From: Halobacillus sp. Nhm2S1
GTDB lineage: Bacteria; Bacillota; Bacilli; Bacillales; Halobacillaceae
Length of the DNA stretch: 64,000 bases
Direction: 5' to 3'
Assembly (NCBI RefSeq): GCF_019599545.1
Contig: NZ_JAIEZV010000003.1
Coordinates: forward strand, 310,001 to 374,000
Shown here: positions 27,318 to 37,122 of the stretch, piece by piece
Layout of the letters: every line of letters starts with the position of its first letter
How positions within the stretch are numbered: the first letter of the stretch is position 1
The notes under the pieces: generated by a model
Told to the model about the DNA's origin: nothing
The model's database searches: none
Seen by the model: only the letters and a program-made list of their open reading frames with translations
Program-made: the position numbers and the translations under genes

Positions 27318-27704
27318 GTGATTTATGTGATTGGTACATTGGCTGGAGTTGGCATTGGCCTTTTTGTTCTTTCATACTTCATGAATGATCGAATGAAGGA
27401 ACTCGAAAACCAAGTCGAACAGATCAACATGACAATGATGCAAAGCAACTACCAGCTCAAAAAGAAAATGAAGGTCCTGGAAGAAGAGCTTCTGGCCGAA
27501 GATTTAACTCAGGAAATCATGAAGCAATCCCCGCGGAAAGTGGAACCCCCTCAAAGCCGGCAAAGCCTTCCCTTAATCGATACTGTTTTATCCATGTATC
27601 AAAAAGGCTATAAAACCCATTACATAGCAAAACAGACGAACTTGAGCGAACATGATATCCATTCGATGATCCAACAGCAGAAAAGCGGTGGTGTTCAAAC
27701 ATGA
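27318..27704 (+). CDS. yqzD: YqzD-like membrane-anchored coiled-coil protein
   Basis: 128 aa. One N-terminal membrane helix (2-19), then a charged coiled coil (about 22-65), a Pro-rich linker, and a C-terminal helical segment SMYQKGYKTHYIAKQTNLS that resembles a helix-turn-helix. GTG start behind AAAGGAG. It overlaps the next gene by 4 bases. Named from its position between rpmG and yqzC; function unknown. Confidence 0.62.
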   Translation: MIYVIGTLAGVGIGLFVLSYFMNDRMKELENQVEQINMTMMQSNYQLKKKMKVLEEELLAEDLTQEIMKQSPRKVEPPQSRQSLPLIDTVLSMYQKGYKTHYIAKQTNLSEHDIHSMIQQQKSGGVQT

Positions 27705-28150
27705 AACAATGGATACAATCCTATGCCCTAGGATTACTTACAGCTACGCTTGTGTTTGCTATATCCTATTGGAATATAGATGCTACACCCAAAACAGCCG
27801 CAGAAGAAGAATATAAAACGGATGAGCTGATTGACCAGCTCGAAAGTGAAGGGTATCGAACGGTAACGATGGATGAGTGGAAGACTTTGCAGGAAAAGAA
27901 TAAGAATGAGGCGACGCCTCCTCCCCCTATTAAGGAGCCTGTAACCACTTTTTCTATTGACATTGCCTCCGGTACAACTACAGATGAAATCAGTAAAAAA
28001 TTAATACAGGCTAATATCATTGAGGATGCTGCCAAGTTTGAAACTTTCATGAAAGAAAATGATTACAGCCGCTATATACAGATTGGTCAGGCTACACTAA
28101 ATTCAGGAATGTCCCTACAAGAAATCGCCGAAGCCATAACATCTAAGTAA
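27701..28150 (+). CDS. yqzC: YqzC-like membrane-anchored protein with MltG/LysM-like tail
   Basis: 149 aa. One N-terminal membrane helix (about 7-24), an acidic and Pro-rich linker, and an external C-terminal domain (about 85-149) with the pattern IASGTTTDEISKKLIQANII...IQIGQATLNSGMSLQEIAEAI, which resembles the peptidoglycan-associated LysM-like part of MltG-type proteins without the catalytic domain. It is coupled to yqzD by a 4-base overlap. Probably acts at the cell wall; the substrate is unknown. Confidence 0.65.
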   Translation: MKQWIQSYALGLLTATLVFAISYWNIDATPKTAAEEEYKTDELIDQLESEGYRTVTMDEWKTLQEKNKNEATPPPPIKEPVTTFSIDIASGTTTDEISKKLIQANIIEDAAKFETFMKENDYSRYIQIGQATLNSGMSLQEIAEAITSK

Positions 28151-28178
28151 AAAAACCGCGCTCGTGCGGTTTTTTTTT
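28151..28178 (+). terminator. Terminator of yqzD-yqzC
   Basis: AAAAACCGC pairs with GCGGTTTTT around GCTCGT, followed by a long T run. Confidence 0.88.
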
Positions 28179-28218
28179 CTCCTTATCCTTAATATTCATA
28201 ATTAAACGGCAAACAAAA

Positions 28219-28250
28219 AAGACATGAATCGAAAAATCGATTCATGTCTT
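28219..28250 (-). terminator. Terminator of the pst-phoU operon
   Basis: A 14-bp stem (28219-28232 with 28237-28250), 4-base loop and TTTTTT on the minus strand, 9 bases after the phoU stop. Confidence 0.88.
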
Positions 28251-28258
28251 CCCTTCTT

Positions 28259-28918
28259 TTACTTATTTAAATCATAAGTTCTTCCCTTCACCAGATAGAA
28301 GATACTCTCACCGATGTTTGTAATATGATCAGCGAACCTCTCAATATACCTGGCTACATAAGCCATCTGCATAATGTGCTGGATTTGTTCTGGGTTAATC
28401 GCCGTCAATTCCAGCATTTCTTTTACAATCGAACCATATTTTTTATCTACAACGTCATCCATTTCAGCAAGTTTTTTTGCTAGCGATATATCTTCATACT
28501 CAAAAGATTTAATTGCCAAATCCACCATATCCATGGCTAGGACTGCCATTTCACGCAATTCAGGATCAATTTCAATCCCATGCTCTTCACCTAAATGAAT
28601 CGTCGCCTTTGCAATATTGGTCGAGTGATCGGCCATACGCTCCAAATCGCTGGAAATTTTAATCGCAATAATGATCCTTCTCAGATCCCTTGCTACCGGC
28701 TGTTGCTTCGCCAGCATTAGAATAGCATCATCGTTTATCTTTTCTTCCTTACGATCGATAACTGCATCATCTTCGAGAATTTTTTTTGCAGCCTCAACGT
28801 CTCTTTGATACAGGACATAAATCGCTTGGTCAAGTGAATCTTTCGCATCATGAGCTAACTCTTTAATTTGTTTCTTTAAGTCTTCGAGTTCTTCCTCGAA
28901 ATGAACACGGATTGACAT
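28259..28918 (-). CDS. phoU: Phosphate signalling protein PhoU
   Basis: 219 aa, the standard length. Two three-helix PhoU repeats, each with an acidic metal-binding stretch: KISSDLERMADHSTNIAK in the first and the VARYIERFADHITNIGE version in the second. It links Pst transporter state to the Pho two-component system. It is the last gene of pstSCAB-phoU, 20 bases after pstB. ATG behind GGGGGGATC. Confidence 0.93.
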   Translation of the reverse strand: MSIRVHFEEELEDLKKQIKELAHDAKDSLDQAIYVLYQRDVEAAKKILEDDAVIDRKEEKINDDAILMLAKQQPVARDLRRIIIAIKISSDLERMADHSTNIAKATIHLGEEHGIEIDPELREMAVLAMDMVDLAIKSFEYEDISLAKKLAEMDDVVDKKYGSIVKEMLELTAINPEQIQHIMQMAYVARYIERFADHITNIGESIFYLVKGRTYDLNK

Positions 28919-28938
28919 AGAGATCCCCCCTGTAAATA

Positions 28939-29787
28939 TTAGCCGAAGCGTCCAGTAATATAGTCCTCTGTTCGCTTATCGTGAGGGTTCTGGAACAAGT
29001 CATCTGTGTCAGCGAACTCAATTAATTCTCCATTTAAGAAGAAAGCAGTTTTATCTGAAATACGCGCGGCCTGCTGCATGTTGTGTGTAACAATAATAAT
29101 GCTGTATTTTTCTTTTAACTCTTGAACAAGCTCTTCTACTTTCGCTGTAGAGATCGGGTCTAATGCTGAAGTCGGTTCGTCCATTAAGATCACATCCGGT
29201 TCAACCGCTAGAGCACGAGCGATACAAACACGCTGTTGCTGTCCTCCAGAAAGGCCGTATGCATTCTCGTGAAGACGATCTTTCAATTCATCCCAGATGG
29301 CAGCACCCTTTAAACTTTTCTCAACGATTTGATCTAATATTTCTTTCTTTTTAATACCATGGATTCTTGGTCCATAAGCAACGTTATCATAAACACTTTT
29401 AGGAAATGGGTTAGGTTTTTGGAAAACCATTCCTACCTTCGTACGAAGGTATTCCTCTTTATATTTACTGCTGAAGATTTCCTGGTCACGATACTTAATT
29501 GATCCAGAAGTTTTAACGATTGGTACCATTTCAACCATACGGTTTAATGTTTTTAAGAAAGTAGACTTCCCACAACCAGAAGGTCCGATAATTGCCGTTA
29601 CCTGTTTTTCTGGTACATCCATGCTTACTTCATACAACGCTTGATCTGAACCATACCATAAGTTCAAATCATTGACTTCGATAATACTATTGGCGTTCTC
29701 TTTTTTTATTCCCTCTTTTTTAACCTCAGGCTTCTTTGTCCCTTGATTTACATTTTTATTTGTTTTCTCTTCCATTACTTTATTCAT
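28939..29787 (-). CDS. pstB: Phosphate ABC transporter ATP-binding protein PstB
   Basis: 282 aa. Energises high-affinity phosphate uptake. It has Walker [11 protein letters not shown]-loop [12 protein letters not shown], signature LSGGQQQR, Walker [13 protein letters not shown] and switch THNMQQ. About 35 charged residues rich in Lys, Glu and Asn precede the ABC domain, longer than in many PstB proteins. Strong GAGGAGG ribosome binding site. B. subtilis has two pstB genes here; this locus has one. Confidence 0.94.
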   Translation of the reverse strand: MNKVMEEKTNKNVNQGTKKPEVKKEGIKKENANSIIEVNDLNLWYGSDQALYEVSMDVPEKQVTAIIGPSGCGKSTFLKTLNRMVEMVPIVKTSGSIKYRDQEIFSSKYKEEYLRTKVGMVFQKPNPFPKSVYDNVAYGPRIHGIKKKEILDQIVEKSLKGAAIWDELKDRLHENAYGLSGGQQQRVCIARALAVEPDVILMDEPTSALDPISTAKVEELVQELKEKYSIIIVTHNMQQAARISDKTAFFLNGELIEFADTDDLFQNPHDKRTEDYITGRFG

Positions 29788-29809
29788 GTTGAAACCCTCC
29801 TCATCCTAA

Positions 29810-30688
29810 TTAAAGACGACGTTGATATTTGTTTCTGATCAAAACAGCAATTGAATTCATGAGTAGTAAAACAGCTAATAGAACAATAATTCCTGCTCCT
29901 GCAACGTACTGCCATTCTTCTTGTGGTCTACCCGTCCAGTTATAGATCTGGATCGGCATAACCGTGTATTTAGCTAGTAATGAATCTGGTAACGTGTAGA
30001 TCGCAGTGGCTGCACCTACGATGATTAGTGGAGCAGTCTCACCAATGGCACGAGACAAAGCGATGATTGCACCAGTAAGAATACCTGGAATAGCAGCTGG
30101 CAAAATCACACGTGCGATCGTTTGCCACTTAGAAGCTCCCATACCATAGGATGCTTCCTTGATTTCGGCTGGAACAGATCGAACAGCTTCTTGAGCCGCT
30201 ACTACAATAACTGGAAGAATCAACAAAGCCATTGTCAATCCCCCTGCAATAAGTGTATACCCGAAATTAAACATATAAACGAAGAATGTCAAACCAAGTA
30301 GACCGAATACAATGGAAGGTACACCTGCTAAGTTTTGAATATTCACTCTGATAAAGTCGGTAAACTTATTTTTTGCTGCATATTCTTCCAAATAGATTGC
30401 CGTTGCAACACCTATGATAACGGAGAAAATCGCAACAATAATCATTAAGAATACTGAACCGATTAACCCAGCGTAAATACCGGCTTTTTCTGGATATGGT
30501 GCTGGAAAGTTCATAATATAATCAAGACTTAAATAACCAATTCCTTGAGTCAATACACGATAAAAAAGTAAGACTAGAAAGACTAACCCCACTGCAGTAG
30601 CCATACCAAACAAAACCATTAGGATTTTGTTGAAGGCTACTCTCCCTTCCATACGTTTCTTGATATTTTGTTCATTTTGACCAAGCAT
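29810..30688 (-). CDS. pstA: Phosphate ABC transporter permease PstA
   Basis: 292 aa with six membrane helices and the inner-membrane EAA-type loop EASYGMGASKWQTIARVILP. Forms the channel with PstC. The ATG at 30688 shares one base with the pstC stop codon (TGATG) and follows GGGAGG, so translation is coupled; the TTG one codon upstream was rejected for spacing. Confidence 0.93.
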   Translation of the reverse strand: MLGQNEQNIKKRMEGRVAFNKILMVLFGMATAVGLVFLVLLFYRVLTQGIGYLSLDYIMNFPAPYPEKAGIYAGLIGSVFLMIIVAIFSVIIGVATAIYLEEYAAKNKFTDFIRVNIQNLAGVPSIVFGLLGLTFFVYMFNFGYTLIAGGLTMALLILPVIVVAAQEAVRSVPAEIKEASYGMGASKWQTIARVILPAAIPGILTGAIIALSRAIGETAPLIIVGAATAIYTLPDSLLAKYTVMPIQIYNWTGRPQEEWQYVAGAGIIVLLAVLLLMNSIAVLIRNKYQRRL

Positions 30689-31635
30689 CAATATTCCTCC
30701 CTGAACTTACGAGAAATGTACTGAGCAATAAGATTCATGACAAGCGTAAAAACAAACAATGTCATTCCTACTGCATACAAACTGTAGTAAATGGTAGATC
30801 CGAAAGTGGTATCCCCTGTGGCTGCCTGTACTATGAAAGCAGTCATGGTTTGGATAGATTCTGTCGGATTGAACGTCAGATTAGGTGTTGCTCCTGCTGC
30901 AATCGTTACAATCATTGTTTCTCCGATCGCTCTTGAAATTGCAAGAACGATGGATGCAATGATTCCAGATAGGGCGGCAGGTAGTACAACCTTAAATACA
31001 ACTTCTAATTTTGTAGCACCTAATCCGTAAGCTCCTTCCCTTAAAGCGTTAGGAACAGAGTTCATTGCATCTTCAGAAAGAGATGCAACCATTGGAATAA
31101 TCATAATTCCGACTACAAAACCACCACTCAGGGCGTTGAAAATTCCTAAATCAGGAATGAAAGCTTGAAACATTGGTGTAATGAACGTCAAAGCGAAATA
31201 ACCATAAACGACCGTCGGGATTCCTGCTAATACTTCAAGAACAGGTTTGATGACGCGTCTTACTTTATCATTTGCATATTCACTCAAAAATATGGCAGAC
31301 ATAAGTCCCAAAGGTACAGCTACAAGTGTGGCGATCAAAGTGATGAGTAACGTACCACCAATCAATGGAGCAACTCCATATTCACCGGACCATGGTGACC
31401 AACTTGTTCCAGTATAAAAATCAATTAAGGACACATTGGAAAAGAAGCCAATAGACTCTCTCAACAAAGTAAACAATATCCCTACAGTTGTTAAGACACT
31501 AACTGCAGCACAAAGAAGCAAGAAAAAAGGAATGATTTTCTCTATTCTTTCCCCGAAACTCTTCTTGTTCTTATTCCTTTCAATCATTTGTTGGACGTCA
31601 ATCATTTTTCCCTCTGATTGTAACCCCTTGTCCAT
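30688..31635 (-). CDS. pstC: Phosphate ABC transporter permease PstC
   Basis: 315 aa with six membrane helices and the coupling loop EGAYGLGATKLEVVFKVVLP. The start at 31635 follows GAGAGGAG; a reading 18 residues longer overlaps the presumed leader and lacks a site. The N terminus (about 35 residues) is charged and cytoplasmic. It lies 79 bases after pstS, the usual gap where transcript levels drop after the binding protein. Confidence 0.92.
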   Translation of the reverse strand: MDKGLQSEGKMIDVQQMIERNKNKKSFGERIEKIIPFFLLLCAAVSVLTTVGILFTLLRESIGFFSNVSLIDFYTGTSWSPWSGEYGVAPLIGGTLLITLIATLVAVPLGLMSAIFLSEYANDKVRRVIKPVLEVLAGIPTVVYGYFALTFITPMFQAFIPDLGIFNALSGGFVVGIMIIPMVASLSEDAMNSVPNALREGAYGLGATKLEVVFKVVLPAALSGIIASIVLAISRAIGETMIVTIAAGATPNLTFNPTESIQTMTAFIVQAATGDTTFGSTIYYSLYAVGMTLFVFTLVMNLIAQYISRKFREEY

Positions 31636-31714
31636 GTTAAAAACTCCTCTCATCCATAAGGCAAGGTGAGACTCCAAATTAAGTCTCACCTTCCTTGTTA
31701 GGTTTTCAAATCAA

Positions 31715-32698
31715 TTACTCTGCCCAGCTTTTAGCTGTTTCAAGTTGCTCTTGATACTTGTCTTCAGGAAGAGCTACATACCCTACTTCTTCAGCAGCTT
31801 TCCCAGCATTGTTCAAAGTGTACTCAACGAAATCACGAACTTGTGCTTTTTCTTTATAAGCATTTACGTTTACGTAAGTGAATAGCGGACGGGAAAGTGG
31901 TGTGTAAGAACCATCTTGAATTGTTTCAGGACCTGGTTTTACAGCTTCGTTTCCACCTTCAGAAATTCCAAGAACTTTCAAGACATCTTCGTTTTCAGCA
32001 TAGTAAGCATATCCGAAGAATCCGATCGCATTTGGATCATTTTCAATACCGCGAACAAGTACGTTGTCATCTTCAGAAAGGGTAGTGTTAGAACCTTCTT
32101 TCATTGGCTCTTCTTCAAGGATTACTTCGTTGAAGTAGTCGAAAGTACCGGAATCATGTCCAGGGCTGAAGATTTTGATTTCTTCTTCAGGCCATTCTGG
32201 GTTGATATCAGACCACTTAGTAGCGTCTGAAGACTCAAGGAAGATTTGTTTCAGTTGCTCAATTGTCAATTCTTCAACAAAGTCGTTTTGTTGACTAACA
32301 ACAACAGAAAGACCATCGTATGCAAGCTCTAGTTCTTCTAATTGAATGCCGTTTTCTTCAGCAGTTGCCTTTTCTTCTTCTTTAATAGGGCGAGAAGCGT
32401 TACTTAGATCAATCTCACCTACTGTAGATTTTTTGAATCCACCGCCGGAACCAGAAGCGTTCACAGTTACATTCACATCAGGATTTTCCTGATTGTAAGT
32501 GTAAGTCAAGTTTTCCATGATCGGGAATACTGTAGAAGAACCATCAATAGCGATTGGTCCGGAAACTCCTTCAGAACCTTCTTCTGATGTGTTGCCTTCT
32601 TCAGCTGCCTGCTCCTCTTCGGATCCTCCGCAAGCTGCTAGTACTCCCAGCACTAGGATGAACATAAGCATTAGTGCTAAACTTTTAAAGTTTTTCAT
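31715..32698 (-). CDS. pstS: Phosphate-binding lipoprotein PstS
   Basis: 327 aa. A lipoprotein signal peptide with lipobox LAAC (Cys23) is followed by an acidic Glu/Ser linker and the periplasmic-type phosphate-binding domain (IAIDGSSTVFPI, NASGSGGGFKKS, FSPGHDSGTFDYF). It captures phosphate outside the membrane for PstCAB. It is the first gene of the operon, behind the Pho box at 32779-32817. The start has a GGGGGAG site. Confidence 0.94.
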   Translation of the reverse strand: MKNFKSLALMLMFILVLGVLAACGGSEEEQAAEEGNTSEEGSEGVSGPIAIDGSSTVFPIMENLTYTYNQENPDVNVTVNASGSGGGFKKSTVGEIDLSNASRPIKEEEKATAEENGIQLEELELAYDGLSVVVSQQNDFVEELTIEQLKQIFLESSDATKWSDINPEWPEEEIKIFSPGHDSGTFDYFNEVILEEEPMKEGSNTTLSEDDNVLVRGIENDPNAIGFFGYAYYAENEDVLKVLGISEGGNEAVKPGPETIQDGSYTPLSRPLFTYVNVNAYKEKAQVRDFVEYTLNNAGKAAEEVGYVALPEDKYQEQLETAKSWAE

Positions 32699-32778
32699 TT
32701 CTTTCTCCCCCTATTTCTGTGGTTATGTTTTGTGTTTGACGGCTTGGCCAACTCACATTTTATATATTAACGAGAGAG

Positions 32779-32817
32779 TTTTAATGACATATGAACCAAA
32801 CGTAAAGGTTTTGTAAA
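32779..32817 (-). promoter_or_regulatory. PhoP box of the pst operon
   Basis: Four TT(A/T/C)ACA-like hexamers at exact 11-base steps on the minus strand: TTTACA, TTTACG, TTCATA, TTAAAA, each separated by 5 bases. This is the direct-repeat architecture to which two PhoP dimers bind in Bacillus. A -10-like TAATATATAA lies just downstream, about 75 bases before pstS. Induction under phosphate starvation is expected. Confidence 0.82.
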
Positions 32818-32892
32818 TTGGCGTATTTTGTTGAATAATCCCTCCTTTATAGTTAGATCATACACCCGACTCTTCTGTTAATATAAAAAAAT

Positions 32893-32917
32893 GGAGTGAT
32901 ACAAGTCGTATCACTCC
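32893..32917 (-). terminator. Terminator of pbpA
   Basis: GGAGTGATAC pairs with GTATCACTCC (32893-32902, 32908-32917). It begins at the stop codon and TTTTTTT follows on the minus strand. Confidence 0.87.
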
Positions 32918-35058
32918 TCAGTTTCTGCTTCTTTTTCGGAATTATTCGTTTGTATTCCGTTCTCCTTACGTTCCTCTTTCAATTCAAAATACGCTTGTCC
33001 AATCCGAGCGCCAATGTTATTACTTATATTAAATGTGCTTGATGCCTCTTCTCCTAAATAAGGAGAGACAATGGAAAAAGCAATTTCTGGATCATTCGAA
33101 GGTGCATATCCAACCAAGGTTTTATTCAAAAGATTCTTATAGGTTGTTCTTTCACCATTTTCATCAAACACTGCTTTAAATGATTGTGCTGTTCCTGTTT
33201 TTACAGCCATATTATATTTTGCATAAGGTTCTTTAGAGAACACATGACTGGCCGTTCCCTGATTCGTTTGAGCGACTTGTCTGAATCCTTCCTGGACTCT
33301 TTCAATATATGATTGGTCCATTTCTAATTGATTCAAGACCTGAGGACTATAATCTTTATACACAGGACCCAGTCCATCTTCTTGGGATGGCTCATGAACA
33401 CTTTTCACTAATCTCGGCCTCATGCGGTCACCACCGTTTGCTATAGTGGATACATATTGGTTTAATTGCATCGGTGTATATGTGCTGAATTGGCCGATAG
33501 AGAAGTCCAGGATGTGTCCTGGGTTCCCAGGTTCGCCTGTAACCCCTAAACCTTCATACGGAAAATCAATACCCGTTTTTGCACCAAGCCCCAGCTGGTT
33601 AAAATTATATATGAAATTGTCAAACGTGCCTTCTTTTAATGATAGTGAATTCATATCATAATTGTTACTGTAATTCCCACCCAAATACATCGCGAGGAAA
33701 TACATATAAACGTTTGAAGACTGCTGAAGTGCCGCAATATCATTTACTGTCCCTATATTTGAAGTATAAGAACTTTTTTGATCATTTCTTATTGTGATAG
33801 GTCTATCATTAATCCAAGTATTAGGTGTCACTGCTCCTTCATGTAATCCAGTCAAAACAGTCGCTCCTTTTACTACCGATCCAGGCATATAGGAATTATA
33901 GAGCGCCTGATGTGACGTGTCGGAAAATCTGGATTCCCCTTCTTCAGGATTTCTATTATAAGTTTGACCCGTAATCGCCAAAATTTCGCCTGTATTTGGG
34001 TTAGAGACGACCGCAACCGCATTCTCAAGATGTCTGTTTGGACCAGGGGCTTTGCGAATCGCTGCTTCCAGTTCTTCCTGAACAATCTTGTTGACTCGTT
34101 CTTGCAGCTCCATGTCTATCGTCAGGACGAGATCTTTCCCTTTCTCTCCTTCACGAATCACCTTGGAATTGATCACATTGTTGTTCTTGTCTGTTTCGTA
34201 TTGGACCTTCTCTTTTGTGCCTCTTAAGACATCCTCATACTCTTGCTCTAGCCCACTTGTTCCCACACGGTCGTTACGGCTGTAATCCAGCGACATGAAA
34301 TAATCAAGTTGATCTCTCGGTACCCCTTGTTCTTTCGATGTGATACTGCCAATATAGCTGCGGAAAACAGAATCATACGGATATGTACGCTCCCAATCCG
34401 ATGTCACATTAATCCCGGGCAACTCAGCTAAGTGCTCAGCAACGACAGAATATTCTCTCTCAGAAATATCCGTGTTTTTCAAAACGTGAGGTGCAAGCGC
34501 ATAGGCTTTATCTAATTCCTTCTTAATTGCGATGATTTCTTTCGTTTGGTTATCATAGCTGGCAATTTCACCTTGTCTAATGCTATCTAATTGAAGTTGA
34601 TAGACTTCACCATTATCTAATTCTGATGTGTCTTCATTTTCAATACGCGCCGTAACTTCTTCCTGGTTTTGAAGAAAGAAGTACTCCTTAAGATCCCTGT
34701 CCGTTAACTTCCCTTCATACTCCATATCTATATACTTCGATATTTCTTCAGCTAATTGGAGCTTGTCTTTCGGCTGAACACCTTTTGGGGGTGTGTAGGT
34801 AATCGAGTACAAAGGTTGGTTATCAACCACTACACGGCCATACCGATCATACATTTCTCCCCTCGGTACTGGTATGCTGGTCGTTGTGTTTTCTGTACGG
34901 TCAATTTCTTCCTGGGCCTCTTCCCCATTTAGAATTTGAACGACCCCGAGCTGGAGTATAATTCCAGCGAAAATTAGGAATACAACAAAAAACACCACGT
35001 TCAATCGGAAAGAAAGGTGTGACTTATGCTTGGATTTATTTTTGTGCTTCTTTCCCAT
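32911..35058 (-). CDS. pbpA: Class B penicillin-binding protein 2A (transpeptidase)
   Basis: 715 aa. An N-terminal membrane anchor (about 18-42) precedes a PBP dimerisation domain starting RGEMYDRYG and a transpeptidase domain with SxxK at Ser394-Lys397, SSN at 447-449 and KTG at 620-622. It cross-links peptidoglycan on the outer face of the membrane; B. subtilis PbpA (PBP2a) serves side-wall elongation in rod-shaped cells. A poorly conserved acidic tail follows. The ATG has GGAGAGGAG. Confidence 0.92.
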   Translation of the reverse strand: MGKKHKNKSKHKSHLSFRLNVVFFVVFLIFAGIILQLGVVQILNGEEAQEEIDRTENTTTSIPVPRGEMYDRYGRVVVDNQPLYSITYTPPKGVQPKDKLQLAEEISKYIDMEYEGKLTDRDLKEYFFLQNQEEVTARIENEDTSELDNGEVYQLQLDSIRQGEIASYDNQTKEIIAIKKELDKAYALAPHVLKNTDISEREYSVVAEHLAELPGINVTSDWERTYPYDSVFRSYIGSITSKEQGVPRDQLDYFMSLDYSRNDRVGTSGLEQEYEDVLRGTKEKVQYETDKNNNVINSKVIREGEKGKDLVLTIDMELQERVNKIVQEELEAAIRKAPGPNRHLENAVAVVSNPNTGEILAITGQTYNRNPEEGESRFSDTSHQALYNSYMPGSVVKGATVLTGLHEGAVTPNTWINDRPITIRNDQKSSYTSNIGTVNDIAALQQSSNVYMYFLAMYLGGNYSNNYDMNSLSLKEGTFDNFIYNFNQLGLGAKTGIDFPYEGLGVTGEPGNPGHILDFSIGQFSTYTPMQLNQYVSTIANGGDRMRPRLVKSVHEPSQEDGLGPVYKDYSPQVLNQLEMDQSYIERVQEGFRQVAQTNQGTASHVFSKEPYAKYNMAVKTGTAQSFKAVFDENGERTTYKNLLNKTLVGYAPSNDPEIAFSIVSPYLGEEASSTFNISNNIGARIGQAYFELKEERKENGIQTNNSEKEAETEE

Positions 35059-35143
35059 GAACTCCTCTCCTTCTTATCATGCTTCATACATTATAGCACT
35101 TTTTATGCGCCTTAGAATAGATGAAGCTCATGGGTTATTGGTT

Positions 35144-36379
35144 TCAATTATGTGACGATTCTGTGCACTGTGTGTCTATTCCCTTCACAAAAAAATAGAT
35201 GAAGAAATGACCGCCTCCGACAATCAAAAGGATATAGGGGATTCCAGTTTCCGGAGAAATAAGGGTTATCGCAAAGAGAAAAATCACAATGGATAACACT
35301 CTCCCGAAGTTAAGAAAAATCTCCCTAACTACAATATACTCTATACGCATTTCAGCAGCATTCCATGATTTCCCTATCACATCATAAGTCAAAGAAATAT
35401 ATGGAACATAGAGCATGGGGAAAAACACTCCTGCGATCCCTGCATAAATAAGCAGGAGAGCCATCGTATCACTGAAGAGCAAAATCAATACACTCAAATA
35501 TAAAGCCAATCCCGATATGAACATGGCCTTCTTCCTTCGCCTGGGTTTAACCCAACGACTGACAAGAAAGTAAAAGAGAAAAGAAAAGCTAGAATACACC
35601 AAGTTGAATACACCTAAAGATAACTCATCCTCTGTTATCAAGAAAATCCAGATGGAGACAGCGAACAAAAAGGTCCCTTCTCTTAAGCCCTGCGACACAT
35701 GAGCATTCAATATACGCCTCCAATTTGAGTTGTTTTTTCTCTCTGATACAATTCTGCGGAAGGAGAAAGTCCCTTTAGCCTTTCTTCTTGATATACCAAA
35801 ACTCACAAGAACCGCAATGATGAACAATCCGAAAGAAATTGTGAATATAACGGTATATCCAGTAAAATTGTTTAACCTGGAAATGATATAACCTGCAAGT
35901 ATCGGTCCGGTCATTCCACCAAGAGATTGCAGCACACCAAGAAATCCATTGAAAAAATCCCGAGTGTCCGGCTCGGTAATTTCAAAGGTCAGAACATTGT
36001 AAGCAAGCCAATAAAAGCCATACCCTACACCCAATAGTGACCCGAGCATGATATTGAATGTAGCTGCTCGTTCACCCACGAGTAACACAGTTAAAAAAAA
36101 CAAAGAGAGAACAGTTACACCAGTTCTCAATACGATTACACGATCTATTCGCTTCGCGCATTTGCCCGCTAAAATGAAAGTTAATGGTTGTAATACATAA
36201 ATGGCTAAATTATATAGAGCTATGTCAATGTAGCTATTGGATTGTTTCCATAAGTATATGTTCACAAATGTACTGGATAGGAATATACCGAGAGAGTATA
36301 AGCCTCCAATGAGAAGTAACAGCAATAAATCTTTTGATACATTTTCGTGGCTGAGCCACACACGCAGCTTACTCACCAT
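35144..36379 (-). CDS. yqgE: MFS-type membrane transporter YqgE
   Basis: 411 aa with about 12 membrane helices and a central cytoplasmic loop (FGISRRKAKGTFSFRRI). It resembles the YqgE family beside pbpA and sodA in B. subtilis; the substrate is unknown. The start was put at the second of two nearby ATGs (36379), which has AAAGGAG 8 bases upstream; the first, two codons earlier, is too close. No terminator was seen after it. Confidence 0.78.
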   Translation of the reverse strand: MVSKLRVWLSHENVSKDLLLLLLIGGLYSLGIFLSSTFVNIYLWKQSNSYIDIALYNLAIYVLQPLTFILAGKCAKRIDRVIVLRTGVTVLSLFFLTVLLVGERAATFNIMLGSLLGVGYGFYWLAYNVLTFEITEPDTRDFFNGFLGVLQSLGGMTGPILAGYIISRLNNFTGYTVIFTISFGLFIIAVLVSFGISRRKAKGTFSFRRIVSERKNNSNWRRILNAHVSQGLREGTFLFAVSIWIFLITEDELSLGVFNLVYSSFSFLFYFLVSRWVKPRRRKKAMFISGLALYLSVLILLFSDTMALLLIYAGIAGVFFPMLYVPYISLTYDVIGKSWNAAEMRIEYIVVREIFLNFGRVLSIVIFLFAITLISPETGIPYILLIVGGGHFFIYFFVKGIDTQCTESSHN

Positions 36380-36439
36380 ATCCATGTCTCCTTTGTGTTC
36401 ACCTTTAGTGTTTTCAGAACAAAAGGAGATATACAAAAA

Positions 36440-36469
36440 GAGAGGCATGGATTCATATCCATGCCTCTC
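36440..36469 (-). terminator. Terminator of sodA
   Basis: A 13-bp perfect stem (36440-36452 with 36457-36469), 4-base loop and TTTTTG run on the minus strand. Confidence 0.85.
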
Positions 36470-36482
36470 CGTAATATTTCAA

Positions 36483-37097
36483 TTATTTAGCTGCGTCGAA
36501 GCGCTTAGCCACTTCATCCCAATTTACAACGTTCCAGAATGCAGAAACGTAATCAGGACGACGGTTTTGATAATTCAGGTAATACGCATGCTCCCAAACA
36601 TCAAGACCTAAGATTGGAGTTTTGCCTTCCATAATCGGAGAATCCTGGTTAAGAGTATCGATTACTTCAAGGTCACCATTATTGACTACTAACCAAGCCC
36701 AACCAGATCCGAAGCGGCCTTTTGCCGTTTCTTCAAATTTTTCTTTGAATTGATCGAGACCACCGAATGTATCATTGATTTTCGTAGCAAGGTCACCTGT
36801 TGGTTCACCGCCACCATTCGGAGACATGATTGTCCAGAAAAGGCTGTGGTTTGCGTGGCCGCCACCGTTTCGGCGCACCGCTGTGCGGATATCTTCCGGT
36901 ACTACAGAAAGATTATTGGAAAGAAGCTCTTCCAAGGATTTGTCTTGAAGATCTGCATGTCCTTCAAGTGCATTGTTAAGCTTTGTCACATATCCGTTGT
37001 GGTGCTTCGTATGGTGGATGTTCATTGTTTCCTTATCAATAGTAGGTTCTAGTGCATCATAAGCGTAAGGTAGTTCTGGTAGTTCAAATTTAGCCAT
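36483..37097 (-). CDS. sodA: Manganese/iron superoxide dismutase
   Basis: 204 aa. Converts superoxide to oxygen and hydrogen peroxide in the cytoplasm. Metal ligands expected at His28, His84, Asp166 and His170 are all present ([15 protein letters not shown]). The [10 protein letters not shown] motif and the Gly at the usual Mn/Fe-discriminating region suggest Mn use. GAGGAG ribosome binding site; a 36-base palindrome lies directly upstream. It matches sodA beside yqgE in B. subtilis. Confidence 0.95.
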   Translation of the reverse strand: MAKFELPELPYAYDALEPTIDKETMNIHHTKHHNGYVTKLNNALEGHADLQDKSLEELLSNNLSVVPEDIRTAVRRNGGGHANHSLFWTIMSPNGGGEPTGDLATKINDTFGGLDQFKEKFEETAKGRFGSGWAWLVVNNGDLEVIDTLNQDSPIMEGKTPILGLDVWEHAYYLNYQNRRPDYVSAFWNVVNWDEVAKRFDAAK

Positions 37098-37122
37098 AAT
37101 GTAACTCCTCCTTTAAATTAAT

